Shown: piece by piece, positions 23,139 to 32,052 of the stretch
Layout: every line of letters starts with the position of its first letter
Position numbering within the stretch: the stretch's first letter is position 1
DNA from: Denitrobaculum sp965225735
Lineage (GTDB): Bacteria > Pseudomonadota > Alphaproteobacteria > Kiloniellales > Kiloniellaceae
NCBI GenBank assembly: GCA_965225735.1
Contig: CBDDBN010000030.1
Span: 868,001-932,000, forward strand
Length of the DNA stretch: 64,000 nt
Reading direction: 5' to 3'
Translations under genes and position numbers: made by a program
The notes under the pieces: generated by a model
The model's database searches: none
Seen by the model: the letters and a program-made list of their open reading frames with translations, nothing else
What the model was told of the DNA's origin: nothing

Positions 23139-25085
23139 ATGTCTGAAGGCGCGGTTTATCAGGTACCCGAATCTGTCTCATCGGCAGCCTGGATCGATGA
23201 GTCCGGGTACTTTTCCATGTATGAGGCCTCGGTTTCGGATCCGGAAGCCTTCTGGGGCGAACACGGCAAGCGGATCGAATGGTTCAAGCCTTACAGCCAG
23301 GTGAAGGACGTCTCGTACGACCAGAACGACCTGCATATCCGCTGGTATGCAGACGGCACCACCAACGTGGCGCACAACTGTATCGACCGTCATCTCGCGG
23401 ACAAGCACGACACCACCGCGATCATCTGGGAAGGCGACGATCCCGCCGACAGTAAGCACATCACCTATGGCGAGCTGCATGAACAGGTCTGCCGCCTAGG
23501 CAACGCGCTTAAGGCCCGCGGGGTCAAGAAAGGCGACCGGGTCACCATCTATATGCCGATGATTCCCGAGGCCGCCTACGCCATGCTGGCCTGCGCACGC
23601 ATCGGCGCCATCCACTCGGTGGTCTTCGGCGGTTTCTCTCCAGATGCGCTGGCTGGCCGCATTCAGGACTGTGACAGCACCTGTGTCATCACCTCGGACG
23701 AGGGCATCCGCGGCGGCCGACCGATTCCCCTGAAGGCCAACACCGACAAGGCGCTGGAAAGCTGCCCGGATGTGAACACTGTGGTGGTGGTCAAGCGCAC
23801 CGGCGGCGAGATCGGCTGGAAAGACGGACGGGACGTCTGGTACCACGAGGCCTGCGCCGAGGTTTCCGCGGACTGTCCGGCGGAGGAGATGAACGCGGAA
23901 GACCCGCTCTTCATCCTCTATACCTCCGGTTCGACCGGAAAGCCCAAGGGTGTGCTACACACCACCGGCGGCTATCTGGTCTACGCCTCCATGACACACC
24001 ACTACATCTTCGACTATCACCCGGGCGAGATCTACTGGTGCACGGCGGACGTGGGCTGGGTGACCGGCCACAGCTATATCGTCTACGGCCCGCTGGCCAA
24101 TGGCGCCACCACCCTGATGTTCGAGGGCGTGCCGAACTATCCGGACGCTTCGCGCTTCTGGCAGGTCTGCGACAAACACAAGGTGGACATCTTCTACACC
24201 GCGCCGACCGCCATCCGTGCGTTGATGCGCGAGGGCGAGGGTCCGGTGAAAGCCACGGACCGCGGCTCCCTCCGACTGCTGGGTACGGTGGGCGAGCCGA
24301 TCAATCCGGAAGCCTGGGAGTGGTATCACAAGGTGGTCGGCGACGAACGCTGCCCAATCGTGGACACCTGGTGGCAGACGGAAACCGGCGGCATCCTGAT
24401 CACGCCCCTACCCGGCGCGACCCCGCTTAAGCCCGGATCGGCCACCCGGCCTTTCTTCGGGATCCGCCCCGTGCTGGTCGATGCGGACGGCGGCCTGCTG
24501 GAAGGCGCGGCCGAAGGCAACCTCTGCATCGCCGACTCCTGGCCTGGCCAGATGCGCACGGTCTACGGCGACCACGAGCGCTTCGTGCAGACCTACTTCT
24601 CCAGCTATCCGGGCAAATACTTCACCGGCGACGGCTGCCGCAGGGACGGCGACGGTTACTACTGGATCACCGGGCGTGTCGACGATGTCATCAACGTCTC
24701 CGGCCATCGCATGGGCACGGCGGAGGTGGAATCCGCGCTGGTCGCCCATGAAAAGGTCGCGGAATCCGCCGTGGTCGGTTATCCCCACGACATCAAGGGC
24801 CAGGGAATCTACGCCTACGTCACCCTGATCGCCGGCGAGGAGCCCAGCGAAGAGCTGCGCAAGGAACTGGTGACCTGGGTGCGGAAAGAAATCGGCCCCA
24901 TCGCCAGCCCGGACCTCATCCAGTGGGCGCCCGGTCTGCCCAAGACCCGCTCTGGTAAGATCATGCGTCGCATCCTCCGCAAGATCGCGGAGGACGACTT
25001 CTCCAACCTGGGCGACACCTCTACCCTCGCCGACCCGGCCGTGGTCGACGACCTGATCGACAACCGGATGAACAAGGCGGGTTAA
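23139..25085 (+). CDS. acsA: Acetyl-CoA synthetase
   Basis: Activates acetate with ATP and CoA through acetyl-AMP. The 648-residue length is typical. Motifs in order: the phosphate-binding loop LFILYTSGSTGKPKGVLHTT (about residues 262-281), VGEPINPEAW, WWQTETGGILITPLPG, YFTGDGCRRDGDGYYWITGR, and the C-terminal PKTRSGKIMRR with the Lys that is acetylated in this family. ATG 23139 is chosen from the alignment start; an upstream TTG at 23052 would add an Arg-rich leader. A strong terminator follows at 25110. Confidence 0.95.
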   Translation: MSEGAVYQVPESVSSAAWIDESGYFSMYEASVSDPEAFWGEHGKRIEWFKPYSQVKDVSYDQNDLHIRWYADGTTNVAHNCIDRHLADKHDTTAIIWEGDDPADSKHITYGELHEQVCRLGNALKARGVKKGDRVTIYMPMIPEAAYAMLACARIGAIHSVVFGGFSPDALAGRIQDCDSTCVITSDEGIRGGRPIPLKANTDKALESCPDVNTVVVVKRTGGEIGWKDGRDVWYHEACAEVSADCPAEEMNAEDPLFILYTSGSTGKPKGVLHTTGGYLVYASMTHHYIFDYHPGEIYWCTADVGWVTGHSYIVYGPLANGATTLMFEGVPNYPDASRFWQVCDKHKVDIFYTAPTAIRALMREGEGPVKATDRGSLRLLGTVGEPINPEAWEWYHKVVGDERCPIVDTWWQTETGGILITPLPGATPLKPGSATRPFFGIRPVLVDADGGLLEGAAEGNLCIADSWPGQMRTVYGDHERFVQTYFSSYPGKYFTGDGCRRDGDGYYWITGRVDDVINVSGHRMGTAEVESALVAHEKVAESAVVGYPHDIKGQGIYAYVTLIAGEEPSEELRKELVTWVRKEIGPIASPDLIQWAPGLPKTRSGKIMRRILRKIAEDDFSNLGDTSTLADPAVVDDLIDNRMNKAG

Positions 25086-25109
25086 GACCCGAAGCATTCT
25101 CGTAACGAA

Positions 25110-25143
25110 AAGGCCCGCGTCCGTCTGAACGCGGGCCTTCTTC
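25110..25143 (+). terminator. Rho-independent terminator after acsA
   Basis: AAGGCCCGCGT (25110-25120) pairs perfectly with ACGCGGGCCTT (25129-25139) around an eight-base loop, followed by CTTC. It lies between acsA and the convergent PEP-CTERM gene, and could stop transcription from both sides. Confidence 0.85.
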
Positions 25144-25160
25144 ATTGTAGAGGCATTCGC

Positions 25161-25808
25161 TTAGCTGCGCGAAGCTGCCCTTGAACGGCGCTTCATCGCG
25201 CCGAGGCCCAGCAGACCCAGCGACAGCAGCGCGAGGGATGCAGGCTCCGGCACGGCTACGGTAACCGGCGCCTCCTCAAGTCTCACATCCGAAATCACAA
25301 CAGATTCCGCGTCAAAACTGGCGTTCTGGCCCGGCAGGACATAGATGAAGAAACCATCGAATGGCGGAAACTCAATGTTGGCGATGAAGAGAAAATCAGG
25401 GCGGGAGCTTAGCGATGAAAGCGAACTTTCATCCAGCAAGCCATGGATGACAAAGGAGAAAGCCGTACCGTTAAAATAATTCACCTTTGCCGCTGCATCA
25501 TTGAGCGGAAAGTTCACGCCACCGAATGAGAGAGATATCGTCGACAACGGAATGTTTGTGATCTCCTCAAGACCGCTTCCTGTCAAGCTGCTGTCGTCAA
25601 ACTGGAACGAAAACGATCCGGAAACAGGGTCGCTCGGAGGCGTTACGACATCTGGACCTGAAATAAATCCGCTCGCCGTGAAGGAAACTTCGGCGTCCAT
25701 CAACACAGCGTTCGCGGAGCTTGGCGCGACCATCGCGGCCAAAACCAACGCACCGAGAAGTTTAGAGGCCACCTTCCTGGTGGCAGACATGATTTGCTCG
25801 AAAGTCAT
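25161..25808 (-). CDS. PEP-CTERM sorting domain protein
   Basis: A 215-residue exported protein. A signal peptide (about residues 1-35, ending SSANA) is followed by a beta-rich domain (SGSFSFQFDDSSLTGSG) and the canonical sorting tail VPEPASLALLSLGLLGLGAM, then KRRSRAASRS. The tail should be recognised by an exosortase (EpsH/XrtA-type), anchoring or releasing the protein at the surface, usually alongside exopolysaccharide. ATG 25808 is chosen because AGGA lies five bases upstream; an ATG at 25826 is also in frame. Polysaccharide genes occur at 34.6-37.8 kb, but no exosortase is in the window. Confidence 0.85.
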   Translation of the reverse strand: MTFEQIMSATRKVASKLLGALVLAAMVAPSSANAVLMDAEVSFTASGFISGPDVVTPPSDPVSGSFSFQFDDSSLTGSGLEEITNIPLSTISLSFGGVNFPLNDAAAKVNYFNGTAFSFVIHGLLDESSLSSLSSRPDFLFIANIEFPPFDGFFIYVLPGQNASFDAESVVISDVRLEEAPVTVAVPEPASLALLSLGLLGLGAMKRRSRAASRS

Positions 25809-26139
25809 GGAATTCCTACTTGTCATTGGGGTTGATTCGTTTTTGCTTTTATTGGTTAAGAATGGTTAGCAAGAATCATGCCTAAATAGAAAAATCGAAT
25901 ATTTCTATCTACTTATAATTGTATGCGTGCTTACTATTATAGCGACTGTAAAATTTGTCGACTATTCTGATAGGTTGTGCATTCTTAAACTGTTAACCAT
26001 ATCAATAACTTAAGAAACCAACCCTGCTTTTTGCTCATAAATAAGTGGAAAGAAACCCGACAGAGCCTCTCGCGGAACCTGCCCAGGTTCCAAAAATTGG
26101 CTTTTTCTCAAACAGTTAGAAATCTTGAAGCTGACGTTG
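25809..26139. other. AT-rich intergenic region upstream of the PEP-CTERM gene
   Basis: No gene is seen. The region is much richer in A and T than its surroundings and should hold the minus-strand promoter of the PEP-CTERM gene. It contains the inverted repeat ATAGAAA (25886-25892) and TTTCTAT (25902-25908) and a short hairpin GGAACCTG-CCCA-GGTTCC near 26074-26092. Confidence 0.4.
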
Positions 26140-27654
26140 TTAGCTCGATAGAGCCTGTGCCAGCTTCCTGACCGCCAAACGAATCTCCTCTTCCGGCACC
26201 GCCGCGTAGCCCAGCATCAAACCCTGGCGGTCCGCGTCACCGTCGTAGTAGTCGGAGAGCGGGGAAACAGACAAGCCTTCCGCTTCCGCGCGCGCAGCAG
26301 CCTCCTGGTCGCTCATGCGCGCCGCGAGATCACTGGAAAGATGGGCCACCAGATGCAGGCCGGCCTCGTCCGGCTGCACTTCGAGCTGACCACCTAGGTG
26401 CCGCGCGATCTCCTCCAACAAAACCGCCTGTCGAGCTGCGTAGAGCACGCGCATGCGGCGCACATGAGCGGCGAAATGGCCTTCGGAGATAAAGGCGGCT
26501 AATGCGGGTTGCGAGATCGCTGTGGGATGATCGTCCAAGGTGCCGCGCGCCCGCGCCATGGGTTGGATCAGGTCCTCGGGAACCACGAGATAACCGAGCC
26601 GCAGACTGGGAAACATCACCTTGGAGAAACTGCCCAGATAGACGACACGCCCATTATCCGCATCGTCCAGGCTCTGCAGGGCCGACAAAGGCCGGCCTTC
26701 ATAGCGGTATTCGCTGTCGTAGTCGTCCTCAACGATCCAGGCATCCGCCTCCCGCGCCCAAGCCAGCAGCTCGAGACGCCGTGCCAGGCTCATAGTGACG
26801 CCCAGCGGATACTGATGCGACGGCGCGACAATCGCCATGCGCGCCGCGGCCGCGCACTCCAGGCCCGCGACCACCGATATACCCTCTTCGTCCACCGGCA
26901 GCGGCACCGCGTCAGCCCCCGCCGCGAAAAGCGGGCCCCGAAGGCCCCGATAGCCGGGATTTTCGACCCAGACGCGATCCCCAGGGTCCAGCAGCGTCCG
27001 GGCTACCAGATCCAAGCCCTGCTGTGCGCCCGAGGTGATCAGGACCTGTTCCCAATCACAGTCCAGGCCGCGTGCGGTCCGCAGATAGTCGGCGATGGCC
27101 CGCCGCAGCGGCTCGTAGCCGGCGTGATCGCCGTGCCGCCGAAGCGCTTCCGGCGGCCGTCGCCAGACCCGGCCTAAAAGGCGCGCCCAAACATCGAAGG
27201 GGAAAAGCTCCAGCTCCGGAACACCAGGAGTGAAGGCCCGGGCGGCGACGCGCCGCCCACGGCGAAAGGCTGCGAGAACTTCGCCACGTTTAGACAGTCC
27301 GCGGCGGCGTGGCGGCGGCTTTTCCGGTGTTTCGCGCCCGGATCGGACCGGGCTGCTCGACGACAGGGTCAGCAGTTCTTCGGGTAGCACGTGGGAAACA
27401 TAGGTCCCCGACCCCACCTGCCCGGCCAGATACCCTTCCGAAAGCAACTGATCGAAGGCGGTCACGGCGGTGTTGCGTGAACAGCCGAGTTCGCTCGCCA
27501 GGGTGCGCGACGAAGGCAGACGCATCCCAGGCGCGAGCCGGCCGGTCAGGACCGCTTCGCGGATCTGGTCATAGAGCTGCCGATGCAGGGAAACCTTGGA
27601 CTTGCGGTCCAGATCCAGCGCCAGCAGCGGCGTCGAAAGTCGGCGGTCCGCCAT
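26140..27654 (-). CDS. MocR/PdxR-type GntR regulator with aminotransferase domain
   Basis: A 504-residue fusion regulator. The N-terminus is a GntR winged HTH (LHRQLYDQIREAVLTGRLAP, then LPSSRTLASELGCSRNTAVT). After an Arg/Pro linker comes a class I aminotransferase-fold domain with ITSGAQQGLDLVARTLLDPG, VEDDYDSEYRYEG and the PLP-Lys segment GSFSKVMFPSLRLGY. Such proteins sense PLP or amino compounds and usually control a divergent gene. Here the divergent neighbour is an EamA exporter 181 bases away, so export of an amine or amino acid is the likely target. Confidence 0.88.
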   Translation of the reverse strand: MADRRLSTPLLALDLDRKSKVSLHRQLYDQIREAVLTGRLAPGMRLPSSRTLASELGCSRNTAVTAFDQLLSEGYLAGQVGSGTYVSHVLPEELLTLSSSSPVRSGRETPEKPPPRRRGLSKRGEVLAAFRRGRRVAARAFTPGVPELELFPFDVWARLLGRVWRRPPEALRRHGDHAGYEPLRRAIADYLRTARGLDCDWEQVLITSGAQQGLDLVARTLLDPGDRVWVENPGYRGLRGPLFAAGADAVPLPVDEEGISVVAGLECAAAARMAIVAPSHQYPLGVTMSLARRLELLAWAREADAWIVEDDYDSEYRYEGRPLSALQSLDDADNGRVVYLGSFSKVMFPSLRLGYLVVPEDLIQPMARARGTLDDHPTAISQPALAAFISEGHFAAHVRRMRVLYAARQAVLLEEIARHLGGQLEVQPDEAGLHLVAHLSSDLAARMSDQEAAARAEAEGLSVSPLSDYYDGDADRQGLMLGYAAVPEEEIRLAVRKLAQALSS

Positions 27655-27664
27655 AGCTGCAGGT

Positions 27665-27687
27665 CCAATGAGAATTGGCCCTATTGG
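27665..27687. promoter_or_regulatory. Possible MocR operator (CCAAT/ATTGG repeats)
   Basis: CCAAT (27665-27669) and ATTGG (27674-27678) form a dyad, and a second ATTGG follows at 27683-27687, in direct repeat nine bases on. The cluster lies ten bases upstream of the MocR gene, between it and the EamA gene. Mixed inverted and direct repeats are usual for MocR operators. Binding is inferred. Confidence 0.4.
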
Positions 27688-27835
27688 TTAGCAGAAAAAT
27701 ATACTTCCTGCCTAGCCATTACCTGCCCGCAGACCCATCCCCCAAAGCGGGCCCGGGGCGAACGGGCTCATCTTTTGTCACCCGACAATTTAGGCCGGGC
27801 CAAGCCCGGCTCGAACTGTTAGAAGCGATGTCGCC

Positions 27836-28738
27836 ATGTCCAGCACCACCCCCGCCGCCGCTTCAGGAAACCTGACACCCCTGCTCATGCCGGGGGTCTT
27901 TGTCTTCCTTTGGAGCACCGGATTCATCGGGGCCAAGCTAGGCCTGCCTTATGCAGAACCCATGACGTTCCTGGCGTTACGCTTCGGCCTCGTTGTCGTT
28001 CTGATGCTGCCCGTCGCTCTTTTTCTGCGCGTTCCCTGGCCGAAGAGCTGGCGGGAAGCAGCCCATATCGCCTTCGCGGGCTTTCTTCTGCACGGCGTCT
28101 ATCTCGGCGGTGTCTTCGCCTCCATTCACCTTGGCGTGGAGGCAGGCGTCGCGGCCCTGATCGTCGGCCTTCAGCCGATCCTCGTGGCCATCGCCGCTGG
28201 CCCCGTGCTCGGCGACCGGGTCACCGGCCGCCAGTGGCTCGGCCTGCTGCTGGGCCTGTTCGGCGTGGTGGTCGTGGTCTGGAACAAGCTAGGCCTGGGG
28301 ATCGGAACACCCTTCGGAATGGCGCTTTCCGTCTTCGCGCTGATCGGTATGTCGGCAGGGACGATCTACCAGAAACGCTTCTGCGGGAACATGGACCTGC
28401 GCTCCGGCAGTGTGATCCAGTTCGCGGCCGCGACCCTTGCCGTCGGCGGCGTCGCACTATTGCTGGAGACCCGCGAGATCGTCTGGCACATCGATTTCCT
28501 GATCGCGTTGGGGTGGTTGATCTTTGTCCTCTCCTTTGGCGCGATCACCCTGCTTTATATTCTGATCAAGCGTGGCGAGGCGGCGAAAGTCTCCAGCCTC
28601 TTCTTCCTGGTGCCGCCCAGCACGGCGGTCATCGCCTGGTTTCTGTTCGACGAGACTCTGGAGATCGCCGCCTTGGCGGGCATGGGACTGGCCATGGTCG
28701 GTGTGGCGCTGGTCAATCTGCGGCCCAAAACCCAGTGA
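27836..28738 (+). CDS. EamA/DMT family exporter
   Basis: A 300-residue drug/metabolite transporter with ten predicted helices in two EamA repeats. The first repeat opens LMPGVFVFLWSTGFIGAKLG, with LRFGLVVVLMLPVAL and GVEAGVAALIVGLQPILVAI; the second includes LSFGAITLLYILIKRGEAAK, then VSSLFFLVPPSTAVIAWFLF. These match RhaT/YdcZ-like amino-acid or metabolite exporters. The divergent MocR-type gene is the likely regulator, suggesting an amino-acid-like substrate. Confidence 0.85.
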   Translation: MSSTTPAAASGNLTPLLMPGVFVFLWSTGFIGAKLGLPYAEPMTFLALRFGLVVVLMLPVALFLRVPWPKSWREAAHIAFAGFLLHGVYLGGVFASIHLGVEAGVAALIVGLQPILVAIAAGPVLGDRVTGRQWLGLLLGLFGVVVVVWNKLGLGIGTPFGMALSVFALIGMSAGTIYQKRFCGNMDLRSGSVIQFAAATLAVGGVALLLETREIVWHIDFLIALGWLIFVLSFGAITLLYILIKRGEAAKVSSLFFLVPPSTAVIAWFLFDETLEIAALAGMGLAMVGVALVNLRPKTQ

Positions 28739-28748
28739 TTGGCAGCTT

Positions 28749-29036
28749 TTAGGCTGCCGGCGCCCGTCCGCAAAGCCGGTCTTCCAGGGCGCAGGCTTCA
28801 TCGATCATGACCCTGTAGAGGCGCCGGGCAAGATCAGGGTCGAGGCCCAGAGTCGCCGCCGTCGCAGCGTTGCGTTCGATGACCTCTTGCACACGGTCTT
28901 CCAGCACACTGGGAATGCCGTGCTCGGCCTTGATCGCAGCCACCTCCTCGATGATCGCGTAACGCTCGGCAAGCAGGCGCACGATCTGATCGTCGAGCGC
29001 ATCGATACGCTGCCGATGGTGCTTAAGAATCTGCAT
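28749..29036 (-). CDS. Chorismate mutase (AroQ type)
   Basis: A 95-residue all-helical chorismate mutase that converts chorismate to prephenate for Phe and Tyr. It has the pattern HRQRIDALDDQIVRLLAERY (catalytic Arg near the N-terminus), IIEEVAAIKAEHGIP (catalytic Lys region), VLEDRVQEVIERN and ARRLYRVMIDEAC. It is a stand-alone mutase with no dehydratase or dehydrogenase fused. ATG 29036 has AGGA five bases upstream. It converges on the EamA gene. Confidence 0.9.
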   Translation of the reverse strand: MQILKHHRQRIDALDDQIVRLLAERYAIIEEVAAIKAEHGIPSVLEDRVQEVIERNAATAATLGLDPDLARRLYRVMIDEACALEDRLCGRAPAA

Positions 29037-29113
29037 GATTCCTGGGCCCACTTTTCAGTTCATAAAGTCGATAAAGCACAAGCTATCCGCGGACCGGCGA
29101 AGACGAAATGCGA

Positions 29114-29341
29114 CTAAAAGTCCGAGCAGATGCCGTTTCGCTCCCAATCGCCGTAGCGTGTGGGTTCTGGCCCCTCCGGACCGCCGATTTCCTTCGGCAG
29201 ATTGACCTCGCCGGAACGGGCACGCAAAGCCGCGGCCTTTTCCATCTGCTCAGGAGTCACCTTGCGGGCCTGCGGCTTGGGTGGCGCGGCCGGCGCGGTT
29301 TTCGCGGGCGCGGGCTTATGGGAGGTAAAGAGCTTCGCCAT
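29114..29341 (-). CDS. DUF1674/SDHAF4-like succinate dehydrogenase assembly factor
   Basis: A 75-residue protein with a Lys/Pro/Ala-rich, probably disordered N-terminus and the invariant C-terminal signature EIGGPEGPEPTRYGDWERNG, then ICSDF. This is the mark of DUF1674, the family of eukaryotic SDHAF4, which binds flavinated SdhA and helps assemble complex II. No sdh genes are in the window. It is divergent from htpX. Confidence 0.9.
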   Translation of the reverse strand: MAKLFTSHKPAPAKTAPAAPPKPQARKVTPEQMEKAAALRARSGEVNLPKEIGGPEGPEPTRYGDWERNGICSDF

Positions 29342-29455
29342 TCCCTGTATATGGCATCGAACAGCTGCCCCGCCAAGTCTTGAAGGCTTCGGGCCGGGTC
29401 CTTACCTGACAGGCAGCCGGGAGTGAAAGAGAAGAAGGAAGGACCCGGCAGTGGC

Positions 29456-30334
29456 ATGAACTACACAAAGACCGCGATCCTGCTGGCCGCCATGACGGCC
29501 CTCTTTCTCGGCGTCGGCTTTATGCTCGGCGGCGAAGCCGGCATGGCGATAGCCTTGGCCATCGCGGTCGCGATGAACGCCTTTGCCTACTGGAACGCGG
29601 ACAAGATGGTCCTGCGGATGTACGGTGCGCGCGAGATCGGGCCCCAGGACTCGCCGAACTTTTACCGCATGGTCGAGAGCCTGGCGCGAAACGCTAATAT
29701 GCCAATGCCCAAGGTCTATCTGATCGACAACGATCAGCCGAATGCCTTCGCCACCGGCCGGAATCCGGAAAACGCCGCCGTCGCTGCGACCAGCGGCCTG
29801 TTGCGTCGGCTGAACGGCCAAGAAGTGGCCGGCGTCATGGCGCATGAGCTGGCGCATGTCCAGAACCGCGACACCCTGACCATGACCATCACCGCCACCC
29901 TGGCCGGCGCGATCTCCATGCTGGCCAACTTCGCGATCTTCTTCGGCGGCAACCGCAACAACCCGCTGGGTCTGATCGGTACACTGGCCATGATGTTCCT
30001 GGCGCCAATGGCCGCCGGGCTGGTTCAGATGGCGATTTCGCGTTCGCGGGAATACGAGGCTGACCGGCTTGGCGCAGAACTCTGCGGCAATCCCCTCTGG
30101 CTGGCCTCCGCCCTGGAAAAAATCGACCGCTCCGCGCAGAGCATCGATAACGTCGCTGCTGAGCGCAATCCGGCGACCGCGCACATGTTCATCATCAACC
30201 CGCTGCATGCGCACAAGGTCGACAACCTCTTTTCGACCCACCCCAGCACTGCCAACCGTGTCGCGCGCCTGCGGGAGATGGCGGCGGCTCAAGGTCAGGC
30301 GGCAGAACCGGCCCGTCGGAGCCCCTGGAGCTGA
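29456..30334 (+). CDS. htpX: M48 membrane protease HtpX
   Basis: Zinc metalloprotease of the inner membrane that degrades misfolded membrane proteins. It has two N-terminal transmembrane helices (residues about 4-24 and 29-46), then the catalytic HELAH (130-134) in VMAHELAHVQNRDT, two more hydrophobic segments (about 146-162 and 172-196), and the third zinc ligand Glu in SREYEADRLGAEL. The final HPSTANRVARLREMA is typical. The 292-residue length fits. ATG 29456 is chosen at the canonical MNYTKT; a GTG at 29423 is in frame upstream. Confidence 0.94.
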   Translation: MNYTKTAILLAAMTALFLGVGFMLGGEAGMAIALAIAVAMNAFAYWNADKMVLRMYGAREIGPQDSPNFYRMVESLARNANMPMPKVYLIDNDQPNAFATGRNPENAAVAATSGLLRRLNGQEVAGVMAHELAHVQNRDTLTMTITATLAGAISMLANFAIFFGGNRNNPLGLIGTLAMMFLAPMAAGLVQMAISRSREYEADRLGAELCGNPLWLASALEKIDRSAQSIDNVAAERNPATAHMFIINPLHAHKVDNLFSTHPSTANRVARLREMAAAQGQAAEPARRSPWS

Positions 30335-30464
30335 CCACGGCGACCCGATGTCCGCATAAAACGGACGGGATCGCGAAAATACCGCTTTCATTGCGTCGCC
30401 GAAATGTTAAACCCAGGGACGCTCAATAGGGCAGTATTGGGCACCCTTGGTATTAGCCACGGCA

Positions 30465-31862
30465 ATGCGAAGCAAACGAAACAAATCCAAAGACGGTCGC
30501 GAGAACGGCGCCGACAGACCTCACGATGTGAAACAGAAGGCTTCGGGTTCTAAGCCCGGTCGCGGCCCAAATCCGCGCCGGATCGCCGTCACTATCCTGA
30601 ATGCCGTCCTGCGCCAGGGCACACCGCTGGACGATGCGCTGAACTCTCATCCGGAGATCGCCCGGCTCGCCGCCCGCGACCGGGCCTTCGTGCGCCTTCT
30701 GACCGCCACGGTTCTCCGGCGCCTCGGCCAGATCGATGCGCTCATTCAGCATTGCCTGGATCGCCCGCTGAAAGCCAAGTTCGCCGAGGCCGAGGACCTG
30801 CTGCGGCTTGGCATCGCCCAACTGCTGTTCCTTGAGACCCCGCCTCACGCCGCACTGAGCACCACGCTGGCACTCGCGACGACCCCGCGCACCGCCGGTC
30901 AAAAAGGCCTGATCAACGCAATACTGCGCCGACTCGACCGCGAAGGGCGGAATCTGGTTGCCGAACAGGACGCGCCGCGGCTCAACACGCCGGATTGGCT
31001 TTGGCAGTCATGGAGCGATGCTTACGGAAAAAAGTCGGCCCGCAAAATCGCCGAAGCGAATCTGACCGAACCGCCCCTTGATCTGACCGTCAAGTCCAAG
31101 CGCAAGGACTGGCTCGAACGTATGAAAGAGGCGGAGCTGAAGGCACAGCTCCTACCCGGTGGCTCTTTACGATTGGAGCAGGCGGGTGACGTCCGCCGCT
31201 TGCCAGGTTACGAGCGAGGCAAATGGTGGGTCCAGGACGCCGCGGCAGCCTTACCAGCCCGTTTACTGGGCGATGTCGAAGGCCTGAAAGTCATCGATCT
31301 CTGCGCCGCGCCGGGCGGAAAGACTGCGCAACTGGCGGCCGCGGGCGCAAAGGTCACGGCCGTCGACCGTTCGGCGGGCCGGCTGCGCCGCCTTTCCGAA
31401 AATCTCGACCGGCTGAATCTTTCCGTGGAGGTGGTCGCCGCAAACGCGACCAAATGGCAGCCCAAAAAGCCCGTGGACGCCGTCCTGCTGGATGCCCCCT
31501 GCAGTGCGACCGGGACTTTGCGGCGGCACCCCGATATCGCGCGTTTGCGTAAGGCCGAAGACATAGCCGAAGTCACTGAGCTGCAGGACAGTCTGCTGGT
31601 GGCCGCGACGGAAATGGTCAAACCCGGCGGCCTGCTACTCTACGCGACCTGTTCGCTACAGCCGGAAGAAGGCCCGGACCGCATCGCCAAGCTCCTGAAG
31701 GAACGCGGTGACCTCGAACGCCTCCCTCTCCGTGCGGAGGAACTGGATGAGGCTTTAAATCTCTGCATAACCGAGGATGGCGATCTTCGAACCCTGCCTT
31801 GCCACCTGTCGGATCTGGGCGGTATGGACGGCTTTTACGCCTGCCGGCTGCGGCGGCTTTAA
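30465..31862 (+). CDS. rsmB: 16S rRNA m5C967 methyltransferase (RsmB family)
   Basis: S-adenosylmethionine-dependent RNA cytosine-5 methyltransferase. The first 150 residues are an NusB-like RNA-binding domain (RRIAVTILNAVLRQGTPLDD, GLINAILRRLDREG). The catalytic domain has LCAAPGGKTAQLAAAGAKVT (SAM site), VLLDAPCSATGTLRRHPDI (one Cys) and LLLYATCSLQPEEG (second Cys). Both Cys of the RsmB/NSUN mechanism are present. ATG 30465 is chosen; a TTG 18 bases upstream is in frame. In alphaproteobacteria this gene commonly precedes heparinase-like and purH genes, as it does here. Confidence 0.92.
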   Translation: MRSKRNKSKDGRENGADRPHDVKQKASGSKPGRGPNPRRIAVTILNAVLRQGTPLDDALNSHPEIARLAARDRAFVRLLTATVLRRLGQIDALIQHCLDRPLKAKFAEAEDLLRLGIAQLLFLETPPHAALSTTLALATTPRTAGQKGLINAILRRLDREGRNLVAEQDAPRLNTPDWLWQSWSDAYGKKSARKIAEANLTEPPLDLTVKSKRKDWLERMKEAELKAQLLPGGSLRLEQAGDVRRLPGYERGKWWVQDAAAALPARLLGDVEGLKVIDLCAAPGGKTAQLAAAGAKVTAVDRSAGRLRRLSENLDRLNLSVEVVAANATKWQPKKPVDAVLLDAPCSATGTLRRHPDIARLRKAEDIAEVTELQDSLLVAATEMVKPGGLLLYATCSLQPEEGPDRIAKLLKERGDLERLPLRAEELDEALNLCITEDGDLRTLPCHLSDLGGMDGFYACRLRRL

Positions 31863-32052
31863 GCGATGCAGGTAAGTTCGCAGATTCCTTAAGAGACTCG
31901 CCTTCGTACCGCCACAATTCGGCAGCAGATTTCACCGCGAGTCGTCATTGCCCCTGCGGTCGCGCAGCGTGTGCGTGTAAAGCGCGCGAAAGCGCCATCT
32001 TTTACACACGGACGCGCTTGCGGGCGAAGAGTCATGCTGATACCAAGTGCCT

